A stretch of 14,940 nucleotides of DNA. Origin: Cudoniella acicularis (lineage: Eukaryota; Ascomycota; Leotiomycetes; Helotiales; Helotiaceae). The stretch's first letter is position 1. Every line of letters begins with the position of its first letter. Positions 1-8,530 of the stretch are shown here, piece by piece. The notes beneath the pieces are model-generated. The model was not told where the DNA came from. It saw only the letters and a list, made by a program, of their open reading frames with translations, and made no database searches. Made by a program: the position numbers and the translations under genes. The stretch covers positions 1-14,940 of the forward strand of contig JAAMPI010001400.1 of the NCBI GenBank assembly GCA_013054445.1. The letters are read 5' to 3'.

Positions 1-996
1 ATGCATGTATATGCTCCAGGAAGGATTAATCGATAGGCACGAAGTGTAAATACTCCAGGCATACAATAATAGCAAATGTTGCACATCAACGCGCTTTATT
101 GAGTAAGTGCTAGGCAGTTGATTCCTTAAGGCGTCTCACCATGCATTCGAAGCCTTCCACAAACACAGCAGGACATAAAGTTGGTGTCAAGCACCACCTT
201 ATAATACAATGTGTATTGTTTCATCGACTTCATAATTTTAAATGGCCTATGTCAACAGTGCACCATTGGCATAATACAGCACTTATTGGTAGATTAAGCC
301 AACTTCTATTCTATCTGGCTTTACTGCTTTAGCTTAGAAGCTACTACTAAAGTCGTAGAGACTAAGCGCTTTAACACATAGTGATTCTTTTATAAAGCAA
401 AATAAAATCTATCTATTAGTATTAGTCTAATACACTCAGATTATTATTCTGAACCATAGTCTATAGATTAATTTAAAAGTAGTTAATAATAATTTCTTTA
501 ATAATTCTTTTATTTTAGATTTAAATGTAAAATTTTTAGATATATCGTAGTAGGGAAACTAGGACTCTTCGGAGATTAGTTCTTCCGCTCCGGGCATACC
601 CAAAAGTGTACTTAAATCCCTCTCCTCCATTAAGGGGATAAAGAGACAGATAATAAGGGAGATTCAGCAAAAGATGTGTCCTTGGTTTTTTGTTTATACC
701 GCTATTCAGGGGGACGCGGTTTACTCCCTTGTTCTTGTCTTTTTACAATGTATAATATTAATAAATAATTATTATAAACTAATATTTGACATAAAAATAT
801 AAATAAAAATAGTATTTTATAGTTTAATTTTATAAATAAGATTTCTATTAATAATAACTAAACAATTTATTTTATAATATTTAAAAAATAATTCGAATTT
901 CTTTTTTTTAAATATATCCTATAATTTATTATAATATTATATAAAGGGGTTTTAAATCCTTCAAACTTGATTCTGTAATTTGTATAACTAACTTAA
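1..996. other. AT-rich gene-poor stretch
   Basis: I see no gene with recognisable similarity here. The first 340 bases have near-normal composition and hold only short open frames. About 380-560 and 740-960 are very rich in A, T and TA dinucleotides, and a more balanced island lies at 560-740. This look fits old repeat DNA changed by repeat-induced point mutation, but I could not compute a RIP index. The balanced island could be a piece of a former retroelement; nothing in it confirms that. Confidence 0.5.
761..950. repeat. Extreme TA-rich island, possible RIP product
   Basis: Almost the whole stretch is A and T, with many TA steps and runs of TTTAAA/ATAAAT type. In ascomycetes such islands are commonly made when RIP turns C into T in duplicated DNA. 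That assignment is inference from composition only. Confidence 0.35.
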
Positions 997-2036
997 GCTG
1001 ATAGTATAACTCTTGATAATATATCAAAACAGCTAGAGCCTAGAAGGTACGAGCAGCAACCAACACAACCAACATATTCCACCAGATTCGAACTACAACG
1101 CATGGGGGTCAACCATTTTGGAAGGTGGACAGAGAATGATACCCTCAGACATACCCAACAAATTCATATTCCGAGGCAAGTTATAACTGCAACAAACACT
1201 GCAAGCAGAGGAGTATTTTCCAACGGGCTTTGATCCTCAAGGAAATGGCGAGGTGCAATTTACAAAGCAAAGCCGCCCCACCAGATAGGTACTACGTGTT
1301 GAAGGATATGTGGTAGAACTCGACGTGCAGGTATTTAATTTTAAGATGTTGAGATGAATTCAATACGAAATGCTGTAGAACCTTGAGAAGTTGAGAAGCT
1401 CCCCAAAGGCCTTCCTTATTTGGGATTCTTGTCCGGCGGCACATTACGCATCGTGGCATGGATATTTCAACTCTTGCTTGGATTACGTGCATGGTATCAA
1501 ACTGGCACGGCGAATGAGTGTCTCCATTCGAGGAATTAAAAAGTTGCAACCAGTGTGTACTATCAAGCGTCTCCGCTTACGGGCACTTGCCACGCCGGCA
1601 GTTCTGATTCCAACATCACAAAGCATGGGCCCTGCATGATCGTGGGATGTTGAAGATTTCTGAGCCAACATCTTCTCCACCTACGAGGGAGTTCAAGATT
1701 TGCGAAGATGACTTCCTTGGTAACTCTCATGCAGTAGCAGTGTGATGAGATTCACCAATTGCGGCATTGCTACGGGGCTGCGGTGACAATTAATGTACGT
1801 GCCAGAAGGGTGCAAAGGCTGAAGGCAGAGGACCTCGGATACAATCACCCAGAAAATTTTGGACACGGATATATTGAGATCTACTTCCCAGATAATATTT
1901 TGAGAAATACAAATTTTAAAGTTTTAAGCTTTCTCTACCAAACATGAACACCCAACTTCACTGGGAACCAGTCTCCTTTGATGTCGTCCTTCAATATTGT
2001 CAAAATTCTATCAATCTGCTATTCCACAAATCCGCA
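997..2036. other. Unrecognised interval upstream of the P450
   Basis: About 1 kb of normal base composition with no gene I can name. A plus-strand frame stays open from 997 to 1232 (about 78 codons, ATG only in the middle at 1100). It reads as a Gln/Arg/Thr-rich peptide and matches no family I recognise. Open stretches at 1391-1639 and on the opposite strand overlap each other and look like chance. The right part must hold the P450 promoter; a CCAAT box occurs at about 1755. Confidence 0.4.
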
Positions 2037-3786
2037 ATGGAATGGAGCTCTATATTGCCAAATTTTCACAATGTTTTGATTATTTTCTTGGTGCTTGGTT
2101 GTACAAAGGTAGAGCTCAAAATTTTGTTTGCAAAATCTTCAAGCATGCCTTACTAACTCCACTAGCTTTTAGGAGTGTTTTTATATCGAATCTTCTGGCA
2201 TCCTCTGGCAAAATATCCCGGACCCTTCTTGGCAAAATTTAGCAATTGGTACGCGGCGTACCATGCATACAAGGGTGACATACATAAAGACGTCTTTTGG
2301 GCTCACAAAAAATACGGTAAGAATCCTAGATAGGTTCTACACATGGGCACTGACATGTTATAGGAGCAACTGTTCGCTATGGGCCAAACCGTCTCATCTT
2401 TGCTACAGCAGAAGCAATGCACGGTAAGAACATTCTCGGGCCGCAAATAGAACATTGCGTTGACCTTTTATAGACATATATCATTCGAAGAATGTGCGGA
2501 AGTCAGTCGCTTATACCGCCCTCTCTTCAGGACCAGATTCTCTCAATGTGCATAATGTTATCAATAAGGCCGCGAACCAGAAGATGAGAAAACGGATAGC
2601 CCAATGGCTTTCGGACGACAATTTGAAACAGTTTGAACCAACCTTGTTGCTTCTTTCTAACACTTTCGTCAAGACCATTGCGGAGAACGAAAAATCTATG
2701 GACGGTTGGGCAAAGCCCGTCAACATCTCTGAATACTGTAGGACTTTCTCAAAGAATACTAGAGAGACAAACTAATTTTTCATGGGCAAATTCCTGATTT
2801 TTGATATCACGACCATGTGCTGCCTAGGCCACAACTTCGATCTTCAAACAAACCCAACAAATCGATATATGATTCATTGGGCCGGTCCATTACATCGCTT
2901 CAATAGTGTCTATGTTCAGTCCGTAGATCTCGCCAAATATCATTTGGAGAAGATTTTATACCCTCGGGGGATATTGTATGTGTGGAAGTTATGGAAGGCC
3001 TCTCGCCGTTTCTCTCGGGAACAATTCTCGCACGCAAGCAAGTCGGATGACAGTCTACTCTCGATCCTTTATAAGGAAACAGATCCAGACACCAAAATGC
3101 AACTTTCTGCGATCCAGATCTGGTCTGAATTAAAGTTCGTTATGGTGACTGGTGCTGGTTCACCAGCAAGTGCATTAGCTGCTATCCTCTTCTATATTAT
3201 GCGACACCCGTCTTGCTACTCCAGGTTGGTAGAAGAAATTCGAAGTACCTTCATGGATGCTTCGGATATCCACTCTGGAAAAAGAATGGCTTCGTGCCGC
3301 TACTTGCACGCATGCATCATCGAAGGGCTTCGCATGGCGCCTTCATTTGGAGGCATCCTTTGGCGTGAGGTCGAGGAGGGAGGTGTCACTATCGACGGCG
3401 AGTTTATAGGCCCAGGCTACGACGTTGGGACCGGAGTTTATGCTATCCACCATAACGAGACTTATTTTCCGGATGCATTTGCATTCAAGCCAGAGCGTTG
3501 GCTGCAGGATGAAACCGGAAGCAGTATTGGATCTGCTTCTCAAGGCCTAACAACTTTTTCTATGGGGCCTAGACAATGTCTGGGCCGAAATCTTGTTTCG
3601 ATGGAATTAAGTGATACCATCGCGCTTCTGCTATGGCACTTGGATCTTCGCGTACCAAAGGATGCACATCATAACATTGGTGGTGGAGTAGAAGGCACAG
3701 TGGATGAGAACGAATTCCAGTTCGAAGATCACATTGTGAATTTTTTTGACGGGCCTTGCATAGAGTTTCGAAAGAGGGGTTTTTGA
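2037..3786 (+). CDS. Cytochrome P450 monooxygenase, probably splice-damaged
   Basis: A heme-thiolate monooxygenase anchored in the ER membrane by its N-terminus. Proposed exons are 2037-2108, 2166-2316, 2364-2423, 2474-2737 and 2786-3786. All phases close and give 515 aa, a normal fungal length. Visible in order: a hydrophobic anchor, the fungal motif FWHPLAKYPGPF after it, I-helix TGAGSPAS (304-311), ExxR as EGLR (362-365), PERW (418-421) and the heme loop FSMGPRQCLG (440-449, ligand Cys447). The C-terminal DGPCIEFR ending and the motifs recall the isotrichodermin C-15 hydroxylase / benzoate 4-monooxygenase group; the substrate is unknown. Oddities: intron 4 (2738-2785) ends in GG, not AG, and carries an in-frame TAA at 2773, so the protein may not be made whole. 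The I-helix acid is Gly and its partner Thr is Ser. The first exon boundary is uncertain: an alternative donor at 2091 gives 509 aa. Confidence 0.85.
2738..2785 (+). other. P450 intron 4 with lost AG acceptor
   Basis: The 48-nt stretch begins GTAGGA, has a CTAAT branch-like site at 2772-2776, and ends TTCATGG where an acceptor should be. Removing exactly this stretch joins T to GC, restores Cys-Lys and gives the family spacing between NISEY and the FLIFD segment. Its size matches introns 2 and 3 (47 and 50 nt). The simplest reading is an A-to-G change at 2784 that turned AG into GG. Confidence 0.6.
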
Positions 3787-4104
3787 ATGATCGTTCACGA
3801 TTCTTAGCATTTTTCTTTGCCAGAAATCCTATTGATTTGATTTGAAGTTCTAATATCTGATCTCAGGTGTTTTGTTGAAACCCACTTTTTAGTACCGAAT
3901 TCTATACTCCTTTTTTAAAAACATCAAATATGAATCTAAAAAAACTGTTAAAATTGTGGAAAAGAATCTGATAAAAATATACATGTGAGTATTGTACTAA
4001 ACAAAGCAGCTCAACGCAATATTCAGGATCCATGCTCTTCCGCGAGTTTAGCCCTTTCGCTGGTCTACGTAGAGATATCAGAGTCTGGCTGCGGGCCAGG
4101 GGCC

Positions 4105-4114
4105 ATCGGCCGAT
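4105..4114. promoter_or_regulatory. ATCGGCCGAT palindrome upstream of the MFS gene
   Basis: A perfect 10-bp palindrome with inverted CGG/CCG half-sites. Fungal Zn2Cys6 regulators bind inverted CGG half-sites, usually with a spacer. It is one site without a spacer, so a regulatory role is only a possibility. Confidence 0.18.
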
Positions 4115-4390
4115 CGACAGTGGTTCAGCGAATTAGCCAAACTGTTGTACCAGGTTTTGAGTTGTTAGATATACTAGGATACGAGTAAGCCTTGTCCCTG
4201 AAGGTCCTCGGCAGATACGCAGCTTATGTCTTGATCCCTGCAATGCCGCACCATGTTAGGCATACCCGATTGGATTGAATGCCAGGAGTCTTTAGAATAA
4301 TGATACATTTAAACGCACAATTGCGAACCCCCCCCCCTAGGATTCTTCCATTCCAAATCGCCAAATCCCCCAATCGTCATTCCCTCTCTA

Positions 4391-4402
4391 TTTCACGTGA
4401 AA
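4391..4402. promoter_or_regulatory. TTTCACGTGAAA palindrome with E-box
   Basis: A perfect 12-bp palindrome centred on CACGTG, the E-box bound by fungal bHLH factors. It lies 30 bases before the proposed ATG of the transporter, so it falls in the proximal promoter or 5' UTR. Function is inferred from position and sequence. Confidence 0.35.
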
Positions 4403-4431
4403 TCCAAGGTTTCTCTTATATTCCGAATAAA

Positions 4432-6372
4432 ATGCCAGGCCTCCAAGAGGATAAAGTGAAAACACAGACCTCGGAACTGCAGGTTCCTGAATTTTGTGTC
4501 AATCCACTAGAGCAAGAAGCCGAATCTCTACAGGTCGCATTTCTCTATGGTTGGAGGTTTTATGGAACAATCACCGGGTCATTTGCTCTTCGCTTTACTA
4601 TTTTTGAGCACCGTACTAACGCTGGTGATAGTTTATACATTGGTCTCTTTCTTGCGACCATGGAAGTGTCTATCGTGGGAACCGCATTGGTTGCGATTAT
4701 TGATGACCTTGGAGATTTCGGAAAGAGTACTTGGGTCATTACGTCCTACCTGCTAACATATACGGGCATGTTTCCCCATTCAGTTTGAAATTATTTGAAA
4801 ATACTAAACTACCTCAGGCTTTTTGGTTATATGGGCTCAATTCAGCGACGTTCTTGGTAGAAAGTTGTTTGTCGCCTTGGCGGTGATCACGTTCATGATA
4901 TTTTCTGGAGCATGTGCTGGAGCTCAGTCCGCCACACAATTGTAGGTAGATACTGGTTATGAGCCTAGTAGAATTATTGGACAGCTAAGTTTTTAGAATC
5001 ATCTTTCGTGCTTTTCAGGGAATTGGCGGAGCAGGAATGTACAACATGACAATGGTCATACTCGCAGAGGCAGTTGCACCAGAACACTTCCCAAAGTATG
5101 TCTCGCTCGTTGCCGCTATCACTACAATTGCCTTCACACTGGGACCGTTAGTTGGCGGCGCTATTACGAGCCACTCAACGTGGAGATGGGTCTTTTGGTT
5201 AAAGTGAGTTTCATTTGCCATACAAGATAACCTCTAACTCGATTTTAGCCTGCCCATAGGTCTTTTGGCTCTTTTGGTGGACATGATTTCTATACCAAAC
5301 TCATTTCCTCATCATAACCGTTCGAAGCAGCATTCTACGACTACGCTTTCGTCTTTCCAGCAGCTAGACATTATTGGAGCTCTATCATTCCTCGGAGGAT
5401 CGATCTGTCTTGTTGCAGCTCTCCAAGAAGCTAGTATCAGCTTTCCATGGAACTCAGGTGTGGTCACTGGACTGTTAGTTTTGTCTGGTGTATCTCTGAT
5501 AGTGTTCACTCTCTGGGAGGGCTTCTTGGCAACGAGCCATCAAACAATTGTTCCAGTATTATCCTGGGATTTTGCCACGCGTCGGAATATTAGCCTTTTC
5601 TTGTCTGCTTAAACCTATCTTTGCTAAGTTGGGGTGGTACGCTAATTTGTTTCTTCAGAGTTTCTTCTCTCATTGGGGCGCCATTCACTTGTGCCACGAT
5701 TCAAATCCCACAGCGATTCCAGATTGTTAATGGTTTGAGTCCTTTTGATGCAGGTATTCGTCTCTTAGCTTTTATTGTAATGGTTCCGATTGGCGCCGTC
5801 GTTGGAGCCGCTATAACCGATAAGTGCAAGGTCAAGCCGACATATGCCCTACTTGGAGGAACAACTCTTCAGCTGGTAGGCGCAGTCTGTTTTGCTATTC
5901 TTCCATATTCCACGGAAATATCGGCATCTCAGTATGGCTACCAAATCCTTTTCGGGATCGGATCGGGGATCAGCAACGCCGTATCTACAACTTCAGTGCC
6001 ATTTATCGTCCAGAGAAAAGACGTTCGTAAGTCGACAAACCAATACCCAAAATGGATACAGCGGAAGCTAAAAGAAATTCCGATGCAGCTGCAGCTTTGG
6101 GTGCCAACACGCAATTTCGGTATCTTGGTGGTGCAGTTGGGCTTGGTATAATTTCAAGCATTCTGAATAGCATGCTTCGCCCGAAGTTAGCTATTATCTT
6201 AAATCCCGAGCAACTTGAAGCAATCCTCCAATCCACGGAGATTCTCAATACTTTACAAGCGACCCAACGGGAGCAAGTGCTTTTGGCATTTGCTGATGGC
6301 TTTAGTTTACAGTGGAAAGTCATTCTGGCTTTCATCGTCGCTCAGATTCCCGCAGCATTTGCTATGTGGTAG
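4432..6372 (+). CDS. MFS multidrug/toxin efflux transporter (DHA14 type)
   Basis: A proton-driven exporter of the 14-helix drug:H+ antiporter family in the plasma or vacuolar membrane. Proposed exons are 4432-4577, 4632-4765, 4818-4941, 4997-5203, 5249-5602, 5659-6026 and 6089-6372. They total 1617 nt and encode 538 aa with every phase closed and no internal stop. Visible motifs: MEVSIVGTALVAI in helix 1 (59-71, the family's LDxTIVxTAL with Glu for Asp), motif A as FSDVLGRK (102-109), FRAFQGIGGAG (138-148), antiporter motif C as LGPLVGGA (183-190), the linker WLNLPIG and IPQRFQIVNGLSP in the second half. The ATG at 4432 has an AAA context and precedes a hydrophilic tail; an upstream in-frame ATG at 4279 would add 51 low-complexity residues. 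Intron 2 is GC-AG, and introns 1 and 5 start with GTC. It lies 645 bp after the P450 on the same strand, so export of that pathway's product is a fair guess. Confidence 0.9.
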
Positions 6373-6512
6373 GTAGCAGCTGGAAGTAGCATGTCAATGG
6401 GAACACTTCAAAATGGAAGTTAGTCCCGAGGGAGCGGAGATCAATGATAGTATTAGGCCTAGCGTTTTGTGAAGCATTATTTATAATACTGTCTTTCGTT
6501 ACTTCTAGAAGT

Positions 6513-6636
6513 AGGCTGCTCGATGGGTACCCGTGGGTAGGAGTAAGGAGAGTTACTCCTACCCGCGGGTATACCCATATACGGGTACCCATCTACGGAT
6601 AGACCCGCGGGTAGGTGGGCATACCCGTGGGGTTGC
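6513..6636. repeat. GGGTACCC-rich array, hAT-like subterminal repeat (copy 1)
   Basis: After TAGGCTGC the sequence is packed with short GGGTA and TACCC units and CCCGCGGG palindromes. It starts GATGGGTACCCGTGGGTA. Dense direct and inverted short repeats just inside the ends are known in hAT transposons. A related array lies at 14801-14908 and shares the opening TAGGCTGC, then two variable bases, then GATGGGTA. No transposase is visible beside it. Assignment to hAT is by resemblance only. Confidence 0.5.
6523..6578. repeat. Long imperfect hairpin in array 1
   Basis: The left arm 6523-6546 pairs with the right arm 6553-6578 around the loop GGAGAG. The inner ten pairs, GTAGGAGTAA against TTACTCCTAC, are perfect. 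The outer part has one T/C difference and a 2-nt indel. Confidence 0.6.
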
Positions 6637-6900
6637 CAAGAACCTGTATAAAAATGAAGATATACTTTTATTTAATCTTTTAATTATTTCTCCTAATTAT
6701 TTCTCCTAATTACCTTTCTTATACTCTACTAGTATATCTAGTAGATTGTCAGACTGTATTATAGTCGAAGAGTAATTTTGAAGTGTTGTAGGTGGTTCGG
6801 GTGATTTTCGGGTGGTCGGAATNGGGGGGTGGTCGGAATGGGTGTGCACGGACTTATTCAGACTTCTATAATGCAACTATAAACTGAGTACGATTCGTAG
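6637..6900. other. AT-rich spacer with G-rich duplicated motif
   Basis: No gene is seen. The stretch 6655-6760 is AT-rich and contains ATTATTTCTCCTA twice in tandem. GGGTGGTCGGAAT occurs twice (6810-6822 and 6828-6840), with an undetermined base at 6823 between the copies. It may be a damaged end of the transposon relic that follows. Confidence 0.35.
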
Positions 6901-7440
6901 GGCCTTGCGAGACCTTTCCCAACACCGCACTATACTCCTATTGATTGGGATGCCTTTATATCCTTCGACGACTCACCTCCGCCGCCGCCGCCAAATTTTA
7001 GGCCAGAGCCAGCGACCCCTAAAACACCAGAGCCAGAAACACAAGTAGCGCCGCAAACACACGATTCTCCTGTATTTATATACTCGGATTCCTCTAGCGT
7101 CGGTAGACTCTGAATCTACGCTCTCCTGGGACCCCCAAAATAGTCCACGGCCACCCAACCTTACCCCTTATCCTCCCCGCCGACACAACCGAAGCTTTGA
7201 GACTGACCGCGATACCCGAATCAAAATCCAGGCCGGCATCTTATAGCACGTTCCGTACGCTCTTATGCGTGAAACCCTTAATGTTACCGACCGGCAGATT
7301 CAGCATGCAAAACACCATCGTCCAACACTTCAGAAAGCACGTGGTCGCCTCATCTAGATCCAAAAGAACCCCACTTTTTTCACGCACCTTTAGCTTCTCC
7401 TTCTCAACCACACGTGGCTAGAGACTACACCAGGCTAGAA
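6901..7440 (+). pseudogene. Relic of a Tc1/mariner-like transposase N-terminus
   Basis: Two reading frames must be joined. From about 6901 a frame reads an acidic, Pro-rich leader (IDWDAFISFDDSPPPPPP and on) and ends at TGA 7109-7111. From 7106 the next frame continues STLSWDPQNSPRP, then TDRDTRIKIQAG, a TAG at 7244, and ALMRETLNVTDRQIQHAK followed by LQKARGRL. The last part has the shape of the helix-turn-helix plus GRP-like hook of fungal Tc1-type transposases. No DDE catalytic part can be followed past 7440. A frameshift and at least two stops make it dead. The family call rests on remembered pattern and is moderate. Confidence 0.45.
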
Positions 7441-7928
7441 TGGGGATGAAAATTGGATTGTAAATTTAGGACCTCGCTGAAGGAATTCTATTTTGCTGGA
7501 ATACTCTCCTCCACCACACGCTATTCATCTAACGCGGTAGTGTTTCCCCTACTATAATATATAGAGTATCCACGAGGACGTAACTCCCGAAATCGAGTGA
7601 ATTTGGTTGCCTTGCGTATTGCTAGAACAAATCAACTTGGACCTCTTATCTCGTTTTTTAACGTTTGTAAACATACCTGCGCCTTAACTATAACATCCTT
7701 CTTGTCCGCCAGCTGGTAGCCATGCCCAACCCCCCTCCTCCCTTAATGAATGCCGCCAATTCAGACGAGGGAATTGGCCAGCCTTGCCAATCATAATATC
7801 TGTAGATTGAGCCTTCGAAATCCATAACTACTAGGGTAAAGGATTTATCAGGGAATACCGGCACAATAATAAGGCGAAAGACGCTTATCAAGATTAGTCA
7901 GCAACATTTATGTCGAGAGCTCGGAAGC
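7441..7928. other. Decayed interval between relics
   Basis: No intact gene is present. On the minus strand at about 7745-7860 a frame reads FTLVVMDFEGSIYRYYDW and then IPSSELAAFIKG, which looks protein-like. I do not recognise it and it ends quickly. It may be the eroded continuation of a gene near the DUF3723 fragment or a separate relic. Confidence 0.3.
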
Positions 7929-8213
7929 TTAGATAGCATCGTCAAGGTCGGATTGATCAACCACCGCAGGAATATGATTTCTGGGCTCCAGTCGACGGAT
8001 ATTGTCCGTTCGAAATATATCCTTTAGCCTCTTGACATTCTTCCGGCTGAGCTCTCTTAGCTCATTCCATTGAAAATGCAGAACTTCAAGCCTGACACGC
8101 GCGGTACCTCTATACTTGACGAATCGCTCTGCCTCGAGCTTTAGCTCTTGCTCAGAGAACCGAGATCGACGTATCTTATGAATATTTATTCAGCTACGCT
8201 GGAAGTGCATCAT
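7929..8213 (-). pseudogene. DUF3723 N-terminal fragment (pseudogene)
   Basis: Read on the minus strand from ATG at 8213, a 95-codon frame ends at TAA 7931-7929, with one internal TGA at codon 8. It contains RFSEQELKLEAERFVKYRG, RVRLEVLHFQWNELREL, KNVKRLKDIF and RRLEPRNHIPAVVDQSDLD. This series matches my recollection of the start of the fungal DUF3723 family, whose biochemical role is unknown. The normal protein is several hundred residues long and continues with a conserved central region. Here the frame stops after DDAI and nothing convincing follows, so the gene is truncated as well as interrupted. DUF3723 genes are a recurrent cargo class of Starship giant transposons. The fragment lies 317 bp from the divergent kinase-like pseudogene. 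Confidence 0.7.
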
Positions 8214-8530
8214 ACTCTGGGACGAGGTGGTGATGGAAGGTATTAGAGGGAAGGGAGGGTGAGGAGGGAGGGGAAGGTGAGGGGTGGAGTCATTAGTTCG
8301 AGGTGAGACGAGGGAGCCAAATTCTGCTGCCCTTTATCTCTAATTAAGTCAAAGCCTTAGAATAGCAGCCTCAACCATCTGAGTCTTCGAGTACCTTCTG
8401 AATCGCACATAAGAGTGCGCGACCTACTTTCTATCTAGTCTTCACTCGACCTCTTCCACGTCCTCTCCATCATACCTCACCTTATACTGCACCAGCTTCC
8501 CCAACTTTATTACCCATCTACGCTCCAAAG
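8214..8530. promoter_or_regulatory. Divergent spacer with polypurine tract
   Basis: The spacer lies between the starts of two oppositely oriented relics. At 8219-8288 the plus strand is a G/A tract, which is pyrimidine-rich upstream of the minus-strand DUF3723 start. At 8440-8528 the plus strand is C/T-rich directly before the kinase-like ATG. Pyrimidine-rich leaders before the ATG are common in filamentous fungi, so this was plausibly a shared bidirectional promoter. Confidence 0.35.

Larger units (their letters stand above)
3787..4431. other. P450-MFS intergenic spacer
   Basis: 645 bases hold the 3' end of the P450 and the promoter of the transporter. The first 200 bases are AT-rich, with A and T runs typical of a fungal 3' UTR. 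The middle is GC-balanced and includes the 10-bp palindrome ATCGGCCGAT (4105-4114). An open frame at 3985-4188 starts with GTG and has no recognisable content. A C tract lies at 4328-4336. Confidence 0.5.

Noticed and set aside
2782..3786. P450 read as a short protein starting at ATG 2782
   Set aside because: That ATG lies inside the proposed intron 4. Clear P450 N-terminal exons precede it, so this start would drop the anchor and about 180 residues.
3985..4188. 67-codon plus-strand frame between the P450 and the MFS gene
   Set aside because: It starts with GTG, has no family signature, and lies where the transporter promoter is expected.
6513..6636. Array considered as CRISPR-like
   Set aside because: The units are short, overlapping and palindromic without regular spacers, in a eukaryotic context.
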